From: Microbacterium sp. MF43
GTDB taxonomy: Bacteria; Actinomycetota; Actinomycetes; Actinomycetales; Microbacteriaceae
Length of the DNA: 64,000 nt
Direction: 5' to 3'
Assembly (NCBI RefSeq): GCF_012847295.1
Contig: NZ_JABBDY010000003.1
Location: 62,001-126,000, forward strand
In this document: positions 1-8,526 of the stretch, one piece after another
How positions within the stretch are numbered: position 1 is the first letter of the stretch
How the letters are laid out: each line of letters starts with the position of its first letter
Notes under the pieces: model-generated
The model's database searches: none
The model's input: only the letters and a program-made list of their open reading frames with translations
Told to the model about the DNA's origin: nothing
Made by a program: the position numbers and the translations under genes

Positions 1-27
1 GAACAGGCGCAGGACAGCGCGGAACTC

Positions 28-768
28 GTGCGCGCCGACGGCCGATCGGCCGACCGGCTGCGTCCCGTCACCATCGAGCGCGGATGGTCGAGTCAGGCCG
101 AGGGGTCGGCCCTGATCTCGTTCGGCGGCACGAAGGTGCTGTGCACGGCCTCGTTCACCAACGGCGTGCCCCGCTGGCTGACGGGCAAGGGGAAGGGCTG
201 GGTCACGGCCGAGTACGCGATGCTGCCGCGCGCAACGAACAGCCGCAACGACCGTGAGAGCGTCAAGGGCAAGATCGGCGGCCGCACCCACGAGATCTCC
301 CGGCTCATCGGCCGCGCGCTGCGCGCCGTGGTCGACACGAAGGCGCTCGGAGAGAACACGATCGTCATCGACTGCGATGTGCTCCAGGCCGACGGCGGCA
401 CCCGCACCGCCGCGATCACCGGCGCCTACGTCGCGCTCGCGGACGCGATCGAGTGGGGGCGCCGGAAGAAGTTCATCGGGCAGCGCTCGCAGGTGCTCCT
501 CGATTCGGTCGCCGCGGTGTCGGTCGGCATCGTCGACGGCATCCCCCTCCTGGACCTCGCCTACGTCGAGGATGTGCGCGCCGAGACCGACATGAACGTC
601 GTGGTGACGGGGCGTGGTCTGTTCGTCGAGGTGCAGGGAACCGCCGAAGGCGCGCCGTTCGACAAGCGCGAACTCGACGCCCTCCTCGACCTCGGTGTCG
701 CCGGCTGCGCATCCTTGCGCGACCTGCAGGCCGCGGCGCTCGCGCCGGCGGAGGGCTCCGGCTCGTGA
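28..768 (+). CDS. rph: Ribonuclease PH (3'-end tRNA exoribonuclease)
   Basis: RNase PH removes nucleotides after the CCA end of tRNA precursors by phosphorolysis in the cytoplasm. The 246 residues match the usual family length. Family-typical stretches are visible: the [16 protein letters not shown] block near residue 40, the [14 protein letters not shown] block near residue 90, and [21 protein letters not shown] near residue 118. The frame stays open to base 1 of the window, so the true start may lie upstream; GTG at 28 is the first start codon inside. The stop overlaps the start of the next gene (GTGA), the usual rph-rdgB arrangement, which suggests coupled translation. Identity is very secure; only the N-terminus is uncertain. 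Confidence 0.95.
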   Translation: MRADGRSADRLRPVTIERGWSSQAEGSALISFGGTKVLCTASFTNGVPRWLTGKGKGWVTAEYAMLPRATNSRNDRESVKGKIGGRTHEISRLIGRALRAVVDTKALGENTIVIDCDVLQADGGTRTAAITGAYVALADAIEWGRRKKFIGQRSQVLLDSVAAVSVGIVDGIPLLDLAYVEDVRAETDMNVVVTGRGLFVEVQGTAEGAPFDKRELDALLDLGVAGCASLRDLQAAALAPAEGSGS

Positions 769-1442
769 CCGCGTCGCCCGACGAGATGGGCGATGTCGTC
801 GCCGAAGCCAGGGCGCGCACCATCAGCGACAGCGAAGGGGTGCGCACGATCGTGCTCGCGACGCACAACCCGCACAAGGTGGAGGAGTTCCAGGCGATCG
901 TCGCCGCGACGCGTCCCGACCTGCAGGTGATGTCGTACGACGGCCCCGAGCCGGTCGAGGACGGCGCGACGTTCGCCGAGAACGCGCTCCTCAAGGCGCG
1001 GGCGGCTGCTGCGCACACCGGGCTGCCGGCACTCGCCGACGACTCGGGCATCTGCGTCGACGTGCTCGGCGGCGCGCCGGGGGTCTTCTCGGCGTACTGG
1101 GCGGGGCACGCGAAGGATGCTGCGGCCAACCTCGCTCTGCTCCTCGATCAGCTCTCCGACATCCGCGACCCGCATCGCACCGCGCAGTTCGTGTCGACGA
1201 TCGCGCTCGTCGTCCCCGGCGCCGCCTCGAGCGAGCAGGTCGTGGAGGGCGTCTGGCCCGGGCGGCTGGCGACGGCACCGTCGGGCGACGGCGGCTTCGG
1301 CTACGACCCGGTGTTCATCCCGGACGGCCAGCCTGAGGGCGCCGAGCGGACGGTCGGAGAGTGGAGCGCGTCCGAGAAGAACGCCTCCTCCCACCGCGCG
1401 CGGGCGTTCGACCAGCTCGCTCCGCTGCTGGCCGACCTCTGA
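765..1442 (+). CDS. rdgB: Non-canonical purine NTP pyrophosphatase, RdgB/HAM1 family
   Basis: This cytoplasmic enzyme hydrolyses XTP and dITP to monophosphates, cleaning the nucleotide pool. The [12 protein letters not shown] substrate-binding motif, [31 protein letters not shown] and [11 protein letters not shown] blocks are all present in family order. I chose GTG at 765 because a GGAGGG ribosome site at 750-755 sits 9 bases upstream and the start overlaps the rph stop. That adds an unusual N-terminal extension of about 25 residues; ATG at 786 or GTG at 840 would give a protein closer to the usual 200 residues. Function is secure, start is not. Confidence 0.93.
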   Translation: MTASPDEMGDVVAEARARTISDSEGVRTIVLATHNPHKVEEFQAIVAATRPDLQVMSYDGPEPVEDGATFAENALLKARAAAAHTGLPALADDSGICVDVLGGAPGVFSAYWAGHAKDAAANLALLLDQLSDIRDPHRTAQFVSTIALVVPGAASSEQVVEGVWPGRLATAPSGDGGFGYDPVFIPDGQPEGAERTVGEWSASEKNASSHRARAFDQLAPLLADL

Positions 1443-1467
1443 CCGCTCCTCCTCCCCATCCCGCGTC

Positions 1468-1482
1468 TGAGAATCACACTCA
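1468..1482. promoter_or_regulatory. Candidate Zur-type operator upstream of the CDF exporter
   Basis: The 15-mer TGAGAATCACACTCA has TGA/TCA ends and an AATCA core, matching 11 of 15 positions of the TGAAAATCATTTTCA consensus I recall for actinobacterial Zur. It lies 56 bases upstream of the exporter start, in the only intergenic space available for its promoter. Single site, found by eye, so tentative. Confidence 0.3.
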
Positions 1483-1538
1483 TTCCCGACAAGCGGGATC
1501 GCACGCGCCGGGCGTGCACGCGGGCATAGCCTGAGCGC

Positions 1539-2453
1539 ATGCACGATCACGCGCCGGGTGGAGGCCTTCGCGGTGCGAGCAGCAGGCGGCTGCTCGCGGT
1601 CTCGCTGGCGATCACCGCCGGCGTGATGGCCGTGCAGGTCGTCGGCGCGTGGCTGTCCGGATCCCTTGCCCTCCTCGCCGATGCGGTGCACATGCTGGCG
1701 GATGCCGCCGCTCTCGTCATCGCGCTGGTGGCGGCATCCGTCGCCGCACGCCCGCCGAACGATCGCCGCACCTTCGGGTATCAGCGCGCCGAGGTGTTCG
1801 GTGCGCTCGTCAACGGGCTCGTGCTGCTGGTGCTGGCCGCGTGGATCGGGATCGAGGGCGTGCTCCGCCTGGTCGATCCGGGCGAGACCGAGGTCGCGGG
1901 CGCACTGATGCTCGCGGTCGCTCTCGTCGGTCTCGTCGCGAACGGGGTGGCGATGTGGCTGCTGAGTGCGGCACAGCGCCGCAGCATCAACGTGCGCGGG
2001 GCGTATCTGGAGGTACTCGGGGATCTCCTCGGCTCGGCTGCGGTCATCGTGGCGGCGATCGTGATCGTCGCGACAGGGTGGGTGCAGGCGGATGCGGTCG
2101 CGTCGCTCGTCATCGCCGCCATGATCGTGCCGCGGGCGATCCGCCTGCTGGCCGAGGTGACGTCGGTCCTGTCGGAGTCGGCGCCGCAGGGGACGCACGT
2201 TCGCGACATCCGTCAGCACCTCCTCGACACGCCCGGGGTCGTCGATGTTCACGACGTCCACGTGTGGCAGCTCACCCGGGGGGCGCCGGTCTTCAGTGCG
2301 CACGTCGTGGTGGACGACGGCGCGATGAGCGACGGACGGGCCGCCGGCATCCTGAGCACGCTTCAGTCGTGCCTGTCGGAGCACTTCGACGTGGAGCACT
2401 CGACGTTCCAGCTCGAGCCGGCCGGGCACGTCGAGCACGACGCGCACGCGTAA
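1539..2453 (+). CDS. Cation diffusion facilitator (CDF) metal exporter, probably zinc
   Basis: A 304-residue inner-membrane antiporter of the ZitB/CzcD type, exporting Zn2+ or a related divalent cation in exchange for protons. Six hydrophobic segments lie in the first 200 residues, followed by a cytoplasmic domain of the CDF dimerisation type. Metal site A is visible as LADAVHMLADA in the second segment (HxxxD) and as YLEVLGDLLGS in the fifth, where the first ligand is Glu rather than the His of ZitB; the Glu form is known in CzcD-like members. His-rich ends (MHDHA at the start, HVEHDAHA at the end) fit metal binding. It is preceded by a possible Zur operator and followed by the convergent ligD. 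Confidence 0.9.
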   Translation: MHDHAPGGGLRGASSRRLLAVSLAITAGVMAVQVVGAWLSGSLALLADAVHMLADAAALVIALVAASVAARPPNDRRTFGYQRAEVFGALVNGLVLLVLAAWIGIEGVLRLVDPGETEVAGALMLAVALVGLVANGVAMWLLSAAQRRSINVRGAYLEVLGDLLGSAAVIVAAIVIVATGWVQADAVASLVIAAMIVPRAIRLLAEVTSVLSESAPQGTHVRDIRQHLLDTPGVVDVHDVHVWQLTRGAPVFSAHVVVDDGAMSDGRAAGILSTLQSCLSEHFDVEHSTFQLEPAGHVEHDAHA

Positions 2454-2467
2454 GGTTCCGCCCGAGG

Positions 2468-5041
2468 TCAGTCCTCGCGACGAACGTCGGCGGGGCTCTT
2501 GTCGGGGCGCAGTCCGCGCCACCGGGGATGACGGAGGATCCCGCCGGGGGTGAACTCGCCGTACTCGACCTCCCCGACCAGTTCGGGTCTCACCCACAGC
2601 GCGTCACGGGCGTCGAGGCTCGGCACGCCGACGAGCGGGTTCTCCTCGGTGCGCAGCGGTGTGAGGGTGCGAAGGAGGGTCGCCAGGGTCTTGTCGCTGA
2701 AGCCGGTGCCCACCCGGCCGGCATACCGTAGCCCCTCGTCGTCCGGGATGCCGAGCAGCAGCGATCCGAAGGTGCCGCTGCGACCGCCTTTGCCGGGTCG
2801 GATGCCCGCGATGACCACATCCTGCGTGCGGGTGTGCTTGACCTTCAGCCACGATTCCGATCGGGTGCCCCGCAGGTAGTGCGATGACGGGTTCTTGACC
2901 ATCACTCCCTCGAGCCGGAGGCGCGAACTGGCCTCGAGCGCCGCATCGAGGTCGTCGAAGACCGGCGGGACGCTCACCGCGTCGATCGCGTGGGATGCGA
3001 GTGACTCCAGGATGTCCCGTCGCTCGGTGAGCGGCAGGCCGGCGAGGTCCGCTCGGCCCTGCGCCAGCACGTCGAACAGGTAGTAGCGCACGGGTACGCG
3101 GCGCGCTTCGCGGGAGATCTCACCGGGTCGTTCGAGGTTCATGCGCGTCTGCAGGAGCGGGAAGCTCGGGCGGCCGCTCGGCTCGAGCGCCACGAGCTCG
3201 CCGTCGACCACCGCCGTGTCGGGGCCCAGCCGCGCGTCGACATCGGTCAGCTCGGGGTAGCGGTGCGTCACTTCGTTGCCGCTGCGCGCATACAGACGCA
3301 GACGCGAGCCGTCCCACACGCCGACGGCGCGGATGCCGTCCCACTTGCCCTCGACCCACTGCGGACCGTCCCACCGGGCCGCGGCCTGGCGCGCGAGCCC
3401 CGCGGTCGAGTTCGTCGCGAGCATCGGCCGCAGGTCCTCCACCCGAGGTGGCCACGGCATCGGCTCGCCGGGGGCGCTCGGGCCGGAGCCGGCGCGAGCG
3501 GCCCGTCCGGCGCGATGGGGGATGGCCGCCGACGCCGCGCTGCGTGCCCGAGAGGCGGGTGCGGGCCTCCGCGGCTCGTCGGCGTGCGGGCTCGGCTCGA
3601 CGGGGATCCCGTCCGGTTGCGGGTGGCCCGAGGCATCCGTCTTCATCCGGTGCAGGAGCCACGAGGACTTCTCGCCCTCGCCCTCGGTGCGGATGAGCGC
3701 CAGACGCACGCGTCCGAGCGGTCCGCCCGGACGCCCCTCGAGGGTGGCGATGATCTCGTCGTCACGCCACTTCTCCAGCTCGTACCGGCCGTCGTCCCAG
3801 ATCGTGACCGTGCCGCCGCCGTACTCGCCGGCGGGGATCGTCCCCTCGAAGCTCGCGTAGTCCATCGGGTGGTCCTCGGTCATGACCGCGAGGTTGTTGC
3901 GCGTGTACGAGTGCGGCACGCCGCGCGGCACCGCCCAGCTGACCAGCACCCCGTCACGCTCCAGCCGGAAGTCCCAGTGGAGGCGGCTCGCGTGGTGCTC
4001 CTGGATCACGAAGATCGGCTTGTCGCCGTGCGGCGTCGCTCCGAGCGGGTTCTCGGGCACCGGCTCGGGCGTCTTCGAGGCGCTCCGCTTGGCGATGTAC
4101 GCCGACAGCGGCCCCGCTTCGGCTTCGCGCCCGCCGGCGTGAAAGCCTAGTGGGTCCAGCGGGTCGCCGATCTCTGCCATCCGCTCGAGGACCTCGTCGA
4201 AGAGGAGGTGTCGCAGTCCCGGGTCGTCCAGCTCGTCCCAGGTGCGGGGAGCGGCGACCGTCGGGTGCGGCCTCCCGCGCAGCGAGTACGGGGCGATCGT
4301 CGTCTTCGAGCCGTTGTTCTGGCTCCAGTCGATGAGCACCTTGCCGTGCCGCTCGGTCTTCTTCATGCTGCTCACGACGAGGTCGGGGTGATCGGCCTCG
4401 ATGGCGCGGGCGAGCTCCTTCGCGATGGCCGAGGACTGCTCGCTCGTCTGTCCCTCGGGCAGCGCGGTGTAGAGGTGGATGCCCTTGCTGCCGCTGGTCA
4501 CCGGGTAGGGGTCGAGGCCCATGTCGAGCAGGATGCCCCGTGCCCAGCCCGCCACGACCGCGCACTCCCGCAGACCGGCGCCCGGTCCCGGGTCGAGGTC
4601 GAGCACGAGGCGGTCGGCGAAGCCGCGCTCGCCGTCAGGAGTGAAACGCCATTGGGGCACGTGGAGCTCGAGGCTCGCGACCTGCGCGAGGTAGACGAGG
4701 GTCGGGATGTCGCCGACCAGCGGGTAGTCCTTGGTGCCCGAGGAGTGGGGGATCGGCATCCGCTTGACCCACGACGGGGCGCCGCGCTCGAGGTCCTTCG
4801 CGAAGAACACCGGCTCGGGGTGCTCGTCGGTGCCGACGCCCTCGACCCAGCGCTTGCGGGTCACGGGACGGCCGATCACATGGGGGATGAGCAGGGGAGC
4901 GATACGCGTGTAGTAGTCGATCACCTCGCCCTTGGTCGTCCCCGTCTCGGGATACATCACCTTGTCGAGGTTCGTGATGCGCAGGCGCCTGCCGCCGATG
5001 CTCACGAGCTGCTCGGCGGGCTTTCCCCACGGCTGGGCCAT
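2468..5041 (-). CDS. ligD: Multifunctional non-homologous end-joining DNA ligase LigD
   Basis: An 857-residue protein that repairs double-strand breaks together with Ku. Three domains occur in mycobacterial order: an N-terminal primase-polymerase domain (residues 10-300) with the catalytic LDLDPG metal site at D148 and D150; a 3'-phosphoesterase domain (335-475) with HHASRLHWDFRLE around residues 349-361; a low-complexity Pro/Ala/Arg linker (485-530); and an ATP-dependent ligase domain with the adenylation motif EGKWDGIR, nucleophile K566, and the SWLKVKH motif further on. The gene is divergent from ku, 77 bases apart, so a shared promoter region is likely. All catalytic residues I could check are present. 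Confidence 0.95.
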   Translation of the reverse strand: MAQPWGKPAEQLVSIGGRRLRITNLDKVMYPETGTTKGEVIDYYTRIAPLLIPHVIGRPVTRKRWVEGVGTDEHPEPVFFAKDLERGAPSWVKRMPIPHSSGTKDYPLVGDIPTLVYLAQVASLELHVPQWRFTPDGERGFADRLVLDLDPGPGAGLRECAVVAGWARGILLDMGLDPYPVTSGSKGIHLYTALPEGQTSEQSSAIAKELARAIEADHPDLVVSSMKKTERHGKVLIDWSQNNGSKTTIAPYSLRGRPHPTVAAPRTWDELDDPGLRHLLFDEVLERMAEIGDPLDPLGFHAGGREAEAGPLSAYIAKRSASKTPEPVPENPLGATPHGDKPIFVIQEHHASRLHWDFRLERDGVLVSWAVPRGVPHSYTRNNLAVMTEDHPMDYASFEGTIPAGEYGGGTVTIWDDGRYELEKWRDDEIIATLEGRPGGPLGRVRLALIRTEGEGEKSSWLLHRMKTDASGHPQPDGIPVEPSPHADEPRRPAPASRARSAASAAIPHRAGRAARAGSGPSAPGEPMPWPPRVEDLRPMLATNSTAGLARQAAARWDGPQWVEGKWDGIRAVGVWDGSRLRLYARSGNEVTHRYPELTDVDARLGPDTAVVDGELVALEPSGRPSFPLLQTRMNLERPGEISREARRVPVRYYLFDVLAQGRADLAGLPLTERRDILESLASHAIDAVSVPPVFDDLDAALEASSRLRLEGVMVKNPSSHYLRGTRSESWLKVKHTRTQDVVIAGIRPGKGGRSGTFGSLLLGIPDDEGLRYAGRVGTGFSDKTLATLLRTLTPLRTEENPLVGVPSLDARDALWVRPELVGEVEYGEFTPGGILRHPRWRGLRPDKSPADVRRED

Positions 5042-5118
5042 GCGCCCATCCTGCCGTGAGAAGTCAAGACTCGTGCGCGGGCTAGCCGTGACCGGTGCGA
5101 CCGGTGTGTACTGGTGCG

Positions 5119-6078
5119 ATGAGAGCGATCTGGAAGGGCGCGCTGACCTTCGGGCTGGTCAACGTTCCGGTCAAGGTGTATTCGGCGACAGAGGACCACG
5201 ACGTGTCGCTGCACCAGGTGCACAACAAGGACGGCGGACGCATCCGCTACCAGCGCGTGTGCGAGATCGACGGCGAAGTCGTTCCCTACCAGGACATCGA
5301 CAAGGCGTACGACGACGGGGAGAAGACCGTCGTGCTCACCAAGGAGGATCTCGCGTCGCTTCCCGCTGAGAAGAGCCGTGAGATCGACGTCGTGGAGTTC
5401 GTGCCCAGCGAGCAGGTCGACCTCCTCACACTCGACAAGGCGTACTACCTGGAGCCGGACTCGGCGTCGCCGAAGGCGTACGTGCTGCTGCGCAAGACGC
5501 TCGAGCAGACCGACCGGACGGCGATCGTGCGTTTCTCGCTTCGCCAGAAGACCCGCCTCGCCGCACTGCGCGTGCGCGGCGACGTGCTGGTGCTGCAGAC
5601 CCTCCTGTGGGCCGACGAAGTGCGCGAGGCGTCGTTCCCGGCGCTCGACGAGAGCGTGCGCATCTCGGCGAAGGAGCTCGAGATGTCGGCGGCGCTCGTC
5701 GAGAGCTTCGCGAGCGACTTCGACCCCGAGGAGTTCGAGGACGACTACCAGCGGGAGCTGCGGATCCTCATCGACGCGAAGCTCGAGAAGGGCGACGCGC
5801 TCGACACGTCGGAGACCTTCGGCGAGCGCGAGGAGGAGGACGCCGGCGGCGAGGTGATCGACCTCATGGCCGCGCTGCGGGCGAGCGTCGAGCGCTCGCG
5901 CGCGGCGCGTGAGGGGAGGGATGCCTCGGCCACCGCGAAGTCGGCGGACAAGGCATCCGCGAAGTCCGCCTCCCAGCCTGCGTCGAAGACGTCGGCCACG
6001 GGCGACGGGAAGAAGCCGGCCGCGAAGAAGCCGGCCGCGAAGAAGCCGGCGGCGAAGAAGACCGCGAAAGCCTCCTGA
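5119..6078 (+). CDS. ku: Non-homologous end-joining protein Ku
   Basis: Ku homodimers thread onto DNA ends and recruit LigD. The start MRAIWKGALTFGLVNVPVKVY is the family's conserved N-terminus, which fixes the ATG at 5119 although the frame is open further upstream. The Ku core covers about residues 1-250. From about 255 the chain becomes a basic, Ala/Lys/Pro-rich tail resembling histone H1, encoded by near-perfect 15-base tandem repeats (roughly 6009-6062, unit AAGAAGCCGGCCGCG). Lysine-rich Ku tails are known in actinobacteria and bind DNA. The gene is divergent from ligD and its stop is one base from the convergent dedA stop. Confidence 0.96.
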   Translation: MRAIWKGALTFGLVNVPVKVYSATEDHDVSLHQVHNKDGGRIRYQRVCEIDGEVVPYQDIDKAYDDGEKTVVLTKEDLASLPAEKSREIDVVEFVPSEQVDLLTLDKAYYLEPDSASPKAYVLLRKTLEQTDRTAIVRFSLRQKTRLAALRVRGDVLVLQTLLWADEVREASFPALDESVRISAKELEMSAALVESFASDFDPEEFEDDYQRELRILIDAKLEKGDALDTSETFGEREEEDAGGEVIDLMAALRASVERSRAAREGRDASATAKSADKASAKSASQPASKTSATGDGKKPAAKKPAAKKPAAKKTAKAS

Positions 6079-6079
6079 G

Positions 6080-6865
6080 TCAGGCCTTGGGGGCCTCGCC
6101 CTCGTGGTGTCCCGGCTCGGGGCCGCGGTCGAACACGTCGGCGTCGAGCACGAGCGCCTCGGCCTCCTGGTGGTCGGTCACGACGTCCTCGCCGGCAGCG
6201 GCGGCCTTCTTGGCCTTGCTCCGCTCCCGCAGGTAGTGCCAGAGCGTCACGGCGGCCGTTCCGCCGACGGCGAAGAGCAGGATGAGGTCGATGTAGTTCT
6301 CGACGAAGTCGGCGACGGGCGGGATGAAGCCGATGAGGTAGCCGAACATCGTCAGGCCGAAGCCCCAGATCACCGCGCCGATGAAGTTGTAGAGCGTGTA
6401 GCGCCACTTGTTCATGTGCCCCACGCCCGCCGCGACGGGCGCGAAGGTGCGGACGATCGGAACGAAGCGGGCCAGGATGATCGTCAGGCCGCCGAACCGC
6501 TCGAAGAACGCATTGGTTCGTTCGACGTTCTTGACGCTGAACAGGCCCGACTCCTTCTTCTCGAAGACGGCCGGCCCGCCCTTGTGGCCGATGTAGTAGC
6601 CGACCTCACCGCCGACGAACGCCGAGAGTCCGATGAGCAGGGCCACCCACCAGACGCTGAGCCCGAAGACGCCGTTGGGCGCGTAATCCTGCGGGTGCGA
6701 CAGAAGTCCGGCGATGATCAGCAGCGTGTCGCCGGGCAGCAGGAAGCCGACCAGCAGGCCCGTCTCGGCGAACACGATGAAGCACACGACGACGAGCGCC
6801 CAGGGGCCGGCCCATTCGATGATCGCTGCGGGGTCGAGCCAGGGGATGAGTGCGGTGGGGTGCAA
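6080..6865 (-). CDS. DedA family membrane protein
   Basis: A 261-residue polytopic membrane protein of the DedA/SNARE-associated family, which includes lipid flippases for undecaprenyl phosphate and phospholipids. The family signatures are visible: ETGLLVGFLLPGDTLLIIAG near the N-terminus, GGEVGYYIGHKGG in the middle, and RFGGLTIILARFVPIVRTFAPVAAG with its conserved Arg. Four to five hydrophobic segments are followed by a charged cytoplasmic tail. It converges on ku with one base between stop codons, so any shared terminator must lie inside coding sequence. Exact substrate cannot be read from sequence. Confidence 0.9.
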   Translation of the reverse strand: MHPTALIPWLDPAAIIEWAGPWALVVVCFIVFAETGLLVGFLLPGDTLLIIAGLLSHPQDYAPNGVFGLSVWWVALLIGLSAFVGGEVGYYIGHKGGPAVFEKKESGLFSVKNVERTNAFFERFGGLTIILARFVPIVRTFAPVAAGVGHMNKWRYTLYNFIGAVIWGFGLTMFGYLIGFIPPVADFVENYIDLILLFAVGGTAAVTLWHYLRERSKAKKAAAAGEDVVTDHQEAEALVLDADVFDRGPEPGHHEGEAPKA

Positions 6866-6918
6866 GGTCGTTTCCCGTCGATGAGGCGGTCGGCGATGTC
6901 AGCGCGTATGCGGCTGCG

Positions 6919-7000
6919 TGCGGAAGGTGGGACTTGAACCCACACGCCCGGAGGCACAGGAACCTAAATCCTGCGTGTCTGCCAATTCCACCACTCCCGC
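6919..7000 (-). tRNA. tRNA-Leu (anticodon UAG)
   Basis: The minus strand folds into a class II tRNA of 82 bases. A 7-bp acceptor stem (GCGGGAG with CTTCCGC, one G-U pair), an anticodon stem CAGGA/TCCTG enclosing TTTAGGT (anticodon TAG), a variable arm, and GGGTTCAAGTCCC as T arm are all visible. Discriminator base is A; CCA is not encoded. It decodes CUA leucine codons. Confidence 0.95.
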
Positions 7001-7008
7001 GAGTGGGT

Positions 7009-7016
7009 TCAGTCTA
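7009..7016 (-). promoter_or_regulatory. -10 box of the tRNA-Leu promoter
   Basis: Read on the minus strand the sequence is TAGACTGA, with TAGACT as -10 hexamer, placed about 10 bases before the mature tRNA 5' end. The same TAGACTGA word precedes smpB and ssrA in this window. No clear -35 was found. Confidence 0.5.
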
Positions 7017-7059
7017 CTGAGGCCACTGAGTGACGGCTGTGGGGCCTGCCCCCGGAGTG

Positions 7060-7272
7060 TCAGCGCCGGATGCCGAAGAGGAAGTAGCTGGCGGGGCCGA
7101 TCCAGTTGACGAGGATCGCGGGGATCCACGCCCACTTCGGTCCGCGCACTTCGGTCGGTGCCCGGTGACCGAGGTCCCAGAACGCCAAGAAGGCGAACGC
7201 CACCTGGACGATCCCCAGTAGCCCCAGTGCCGCCTGCGCGCCCGGCTTGAGTTCTCTCTTCGCGCCGCCCAT
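7060..7272 (-). CDS. Small membrane protein, phospholipase D N-terminal (PLDc_N-like) domain
   Basis: A 70-residue protein with two hydrophobic segments: one from about residue 14 to 33 and one around the motif PKWAWIPAILVNWIGPASYFLFG. The spacing of the central FWDLGHR, GPKW and the C-terminal GPASYF-like block matches the short PLDc_N domain that occurs alone in many actinobacteria; no catalytic HKD motif exists, so it is not an enzyme by itself. The ATG at 7272 is the only start giving the standard domain. It lies between tRNA-Leu and the Tad operon, on the strand opposite to the latter. Function unknown. Confidence 0.75.
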   Translation of the reverse strand: MGGAKRELKPGAQAALGLLGIVQVAFAFLAFWDLGHRAPTEVRGPKWAWIPAILVNWIGPASYFLFGIRR

Positions 7273-7326
7273 GGTCGCTCCTTCCGCGTGCTCCCATCCT
7301 GCACCGAGCGCGCGCTCGCCGCACCC

Positions 7327-7335
7327 TGTGGATAA
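7327..7335 (-). promoter_or_regulatory. Perfect DnaA-box 9-mer in the tad upstream region
   Basis: The plus strand reads TGTGGATAA, which is TTATCCACA on the minus strand, the consensus DnaA box. It lies 39 bases upstream of the tadA start in the 102-base gap between two divergent genes. One isolated copy could be chance, a regulatory DnaA site or a titration site. Confidence 0.35.
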
Positions 7336-7374
7336 CTTCGGGATGGCGCTTGCCCGACTTGCGAGGATTCTTCG

Positions 7375-8526
7375 GTGCCTGCATCGACTGCTCCTCTCGC
7401 ACCCGCCGCGGTCGTCGCCGAGCGCGTGCGCGAGCGGCTCCGTGCCGAGCGCAGCGACCCGACCCGCGACCCCGAGACGGCCGCGCAGATCGCGTGGGCC
7501 GAAGTCCGCCGGCACAACGACTTCGCGCTGGCCCGAGGGCTCGCGACGGTCGACGACGAATCCGCGTGCGTTCGAGACGTGCTCGCCGCAGTCGCCGGCT
7601 ACGGGCCGCTGCAGGCGTATCTCGATGACCCGACGGTCGAGGAGTTGTGGATCAACGCGCCCGACCGGATCTTCGTCGCCCGCGGAGGTGTGCCCGAGCG
7701 GGTCCCGCTGGTGCTCACCGACACCGCGGTGCGCGACCTGGTGGAACGGATGCTGCACACCAGCGGGCGCCGTGTCGATCTGAGTCAGCCCTTCGTCGAC
7801 GCTTCGCTTCCGGACGGCTCGCGGCTGCACGTCGTGATTCCCGACATCACGCGGCGGCACTGGGCGGTGAACATCCGCAAGTTCCTTCCGGCGTTCCGCG
7901 AACTCGACCGGCTGGTCTCGGCGCGCTCGCTGTCGGCGCACGCGGCGGATCTGCTCGGCGCGGCGATGGCATCCGGGTCCTCGGTGCTCGTGTCCGGCGC
8001 GACGCACGCCGGCAAGACGACCCTCCTCGCCGCGCTCATCGCCGCCTGCCCTCCCGCGCACCGCATCGTCACCGTCGAGGAGACGTTCGAGCTCGCGGTT
8101 GCCGCCCCCGACCTGGTGGCGATGCAGGGACGTCAGCCGAGCCTGGAGGGCACGGGGGAGGTGTCGCTGCGGCGTCTCGTGAAGGAGGCGCTCCGCATGC
8201 GCCCCGATCGGCTCGTCGTGGGCGAGGTCCGCGATGCGGAGGCGCTGGATCTCCTCCTCGCCCTCAACACCGGCGTGCCCGGCGCGGCGACCATTCACGC
8301 CAATTCGGCGCGCGAGGCGCTCACGAAGCTCGCAGCGCTGCCCCTCCTCGCCGGTCGCAATATCGACGCCGCCTTCGTGCTTCCGGCGGTCGCGGCATCC
8401 GTCGACCTCGTCGTCCACTGCGAGCGCGACGCCTCGGGTCACCGCCGGGTCGCCGAGATCGTGGAGCCGACCGGGCTCGACGACGGCGTGCTGATGGCAC
8501 GGACGCTCTACCGGGCCGACTCATGA
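7375..8526 (+). CDS. tadA: Tad pilus assembly ATPase TadA/CpaF
   Basis: A 383-residue cytoplasmic secretion ATPase of the GspE/VirB11 superfamily that powers assembly of Flp/Tad pili. The N-terminal domain contains GYGPLQAYLDDPTVEELWIN near residue 76. The Walker A motif is GATHAGKTT (residues 208-216, K214), in which His takes the place of the more usual Gly/Ser; Walker B lies at RLVVGEVRDAEA around E284; the conserved His of GAATIHANSA follows. Start is GTG 7375. It is the first gene of a seven-gene operon; the stop overlaps tadB by ATGA. Confidence 0.93.
   Translation: MPASTAPLAPAAVVAERVRERLRAERSDPTRDPETAAQIAWAEVRRHNDFALARGLATVDDESACVRDVLAAVAGYGPLQAYLDDPTVEELWINAPDRIFVARGGVPERVPLVLTDTAVRDLVERMLHTSGRRVDLSQPFVDASLPDGSRLHVVIPDITRRHWAVNIRKFLPAFRELDRLVSARSLSAHAADLLGAAMASGSSVLVSGATHAGKTTLLAALIAACPPAHRIVTVEETFELAVAAPDLVAMQGRQPSLEGTGEVSLRRLVKEALRMRPDRLVVGEVRDAEALDLLLALNTGVPGAATIHANSAREALTKLAALPLLAGRNIDAAFVLPAVAASVDLVVHCERDASGHRRVAEIVEPTGLDDGVLMARTLYRADS

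Noticed and set aside
561-2597. 678-residue minus-strand open frame opposite rdgB and the CDF gene
   Set aside because: It is an opposite-strand shadow: Arg/Pro-rich translation without domains, caused by high GC and few stop codons.
6009-6062. Independent minisatellite or mobile repeat
   Set aside because: The repeat is in frame inside ku and explains the known lysine-rich tail.
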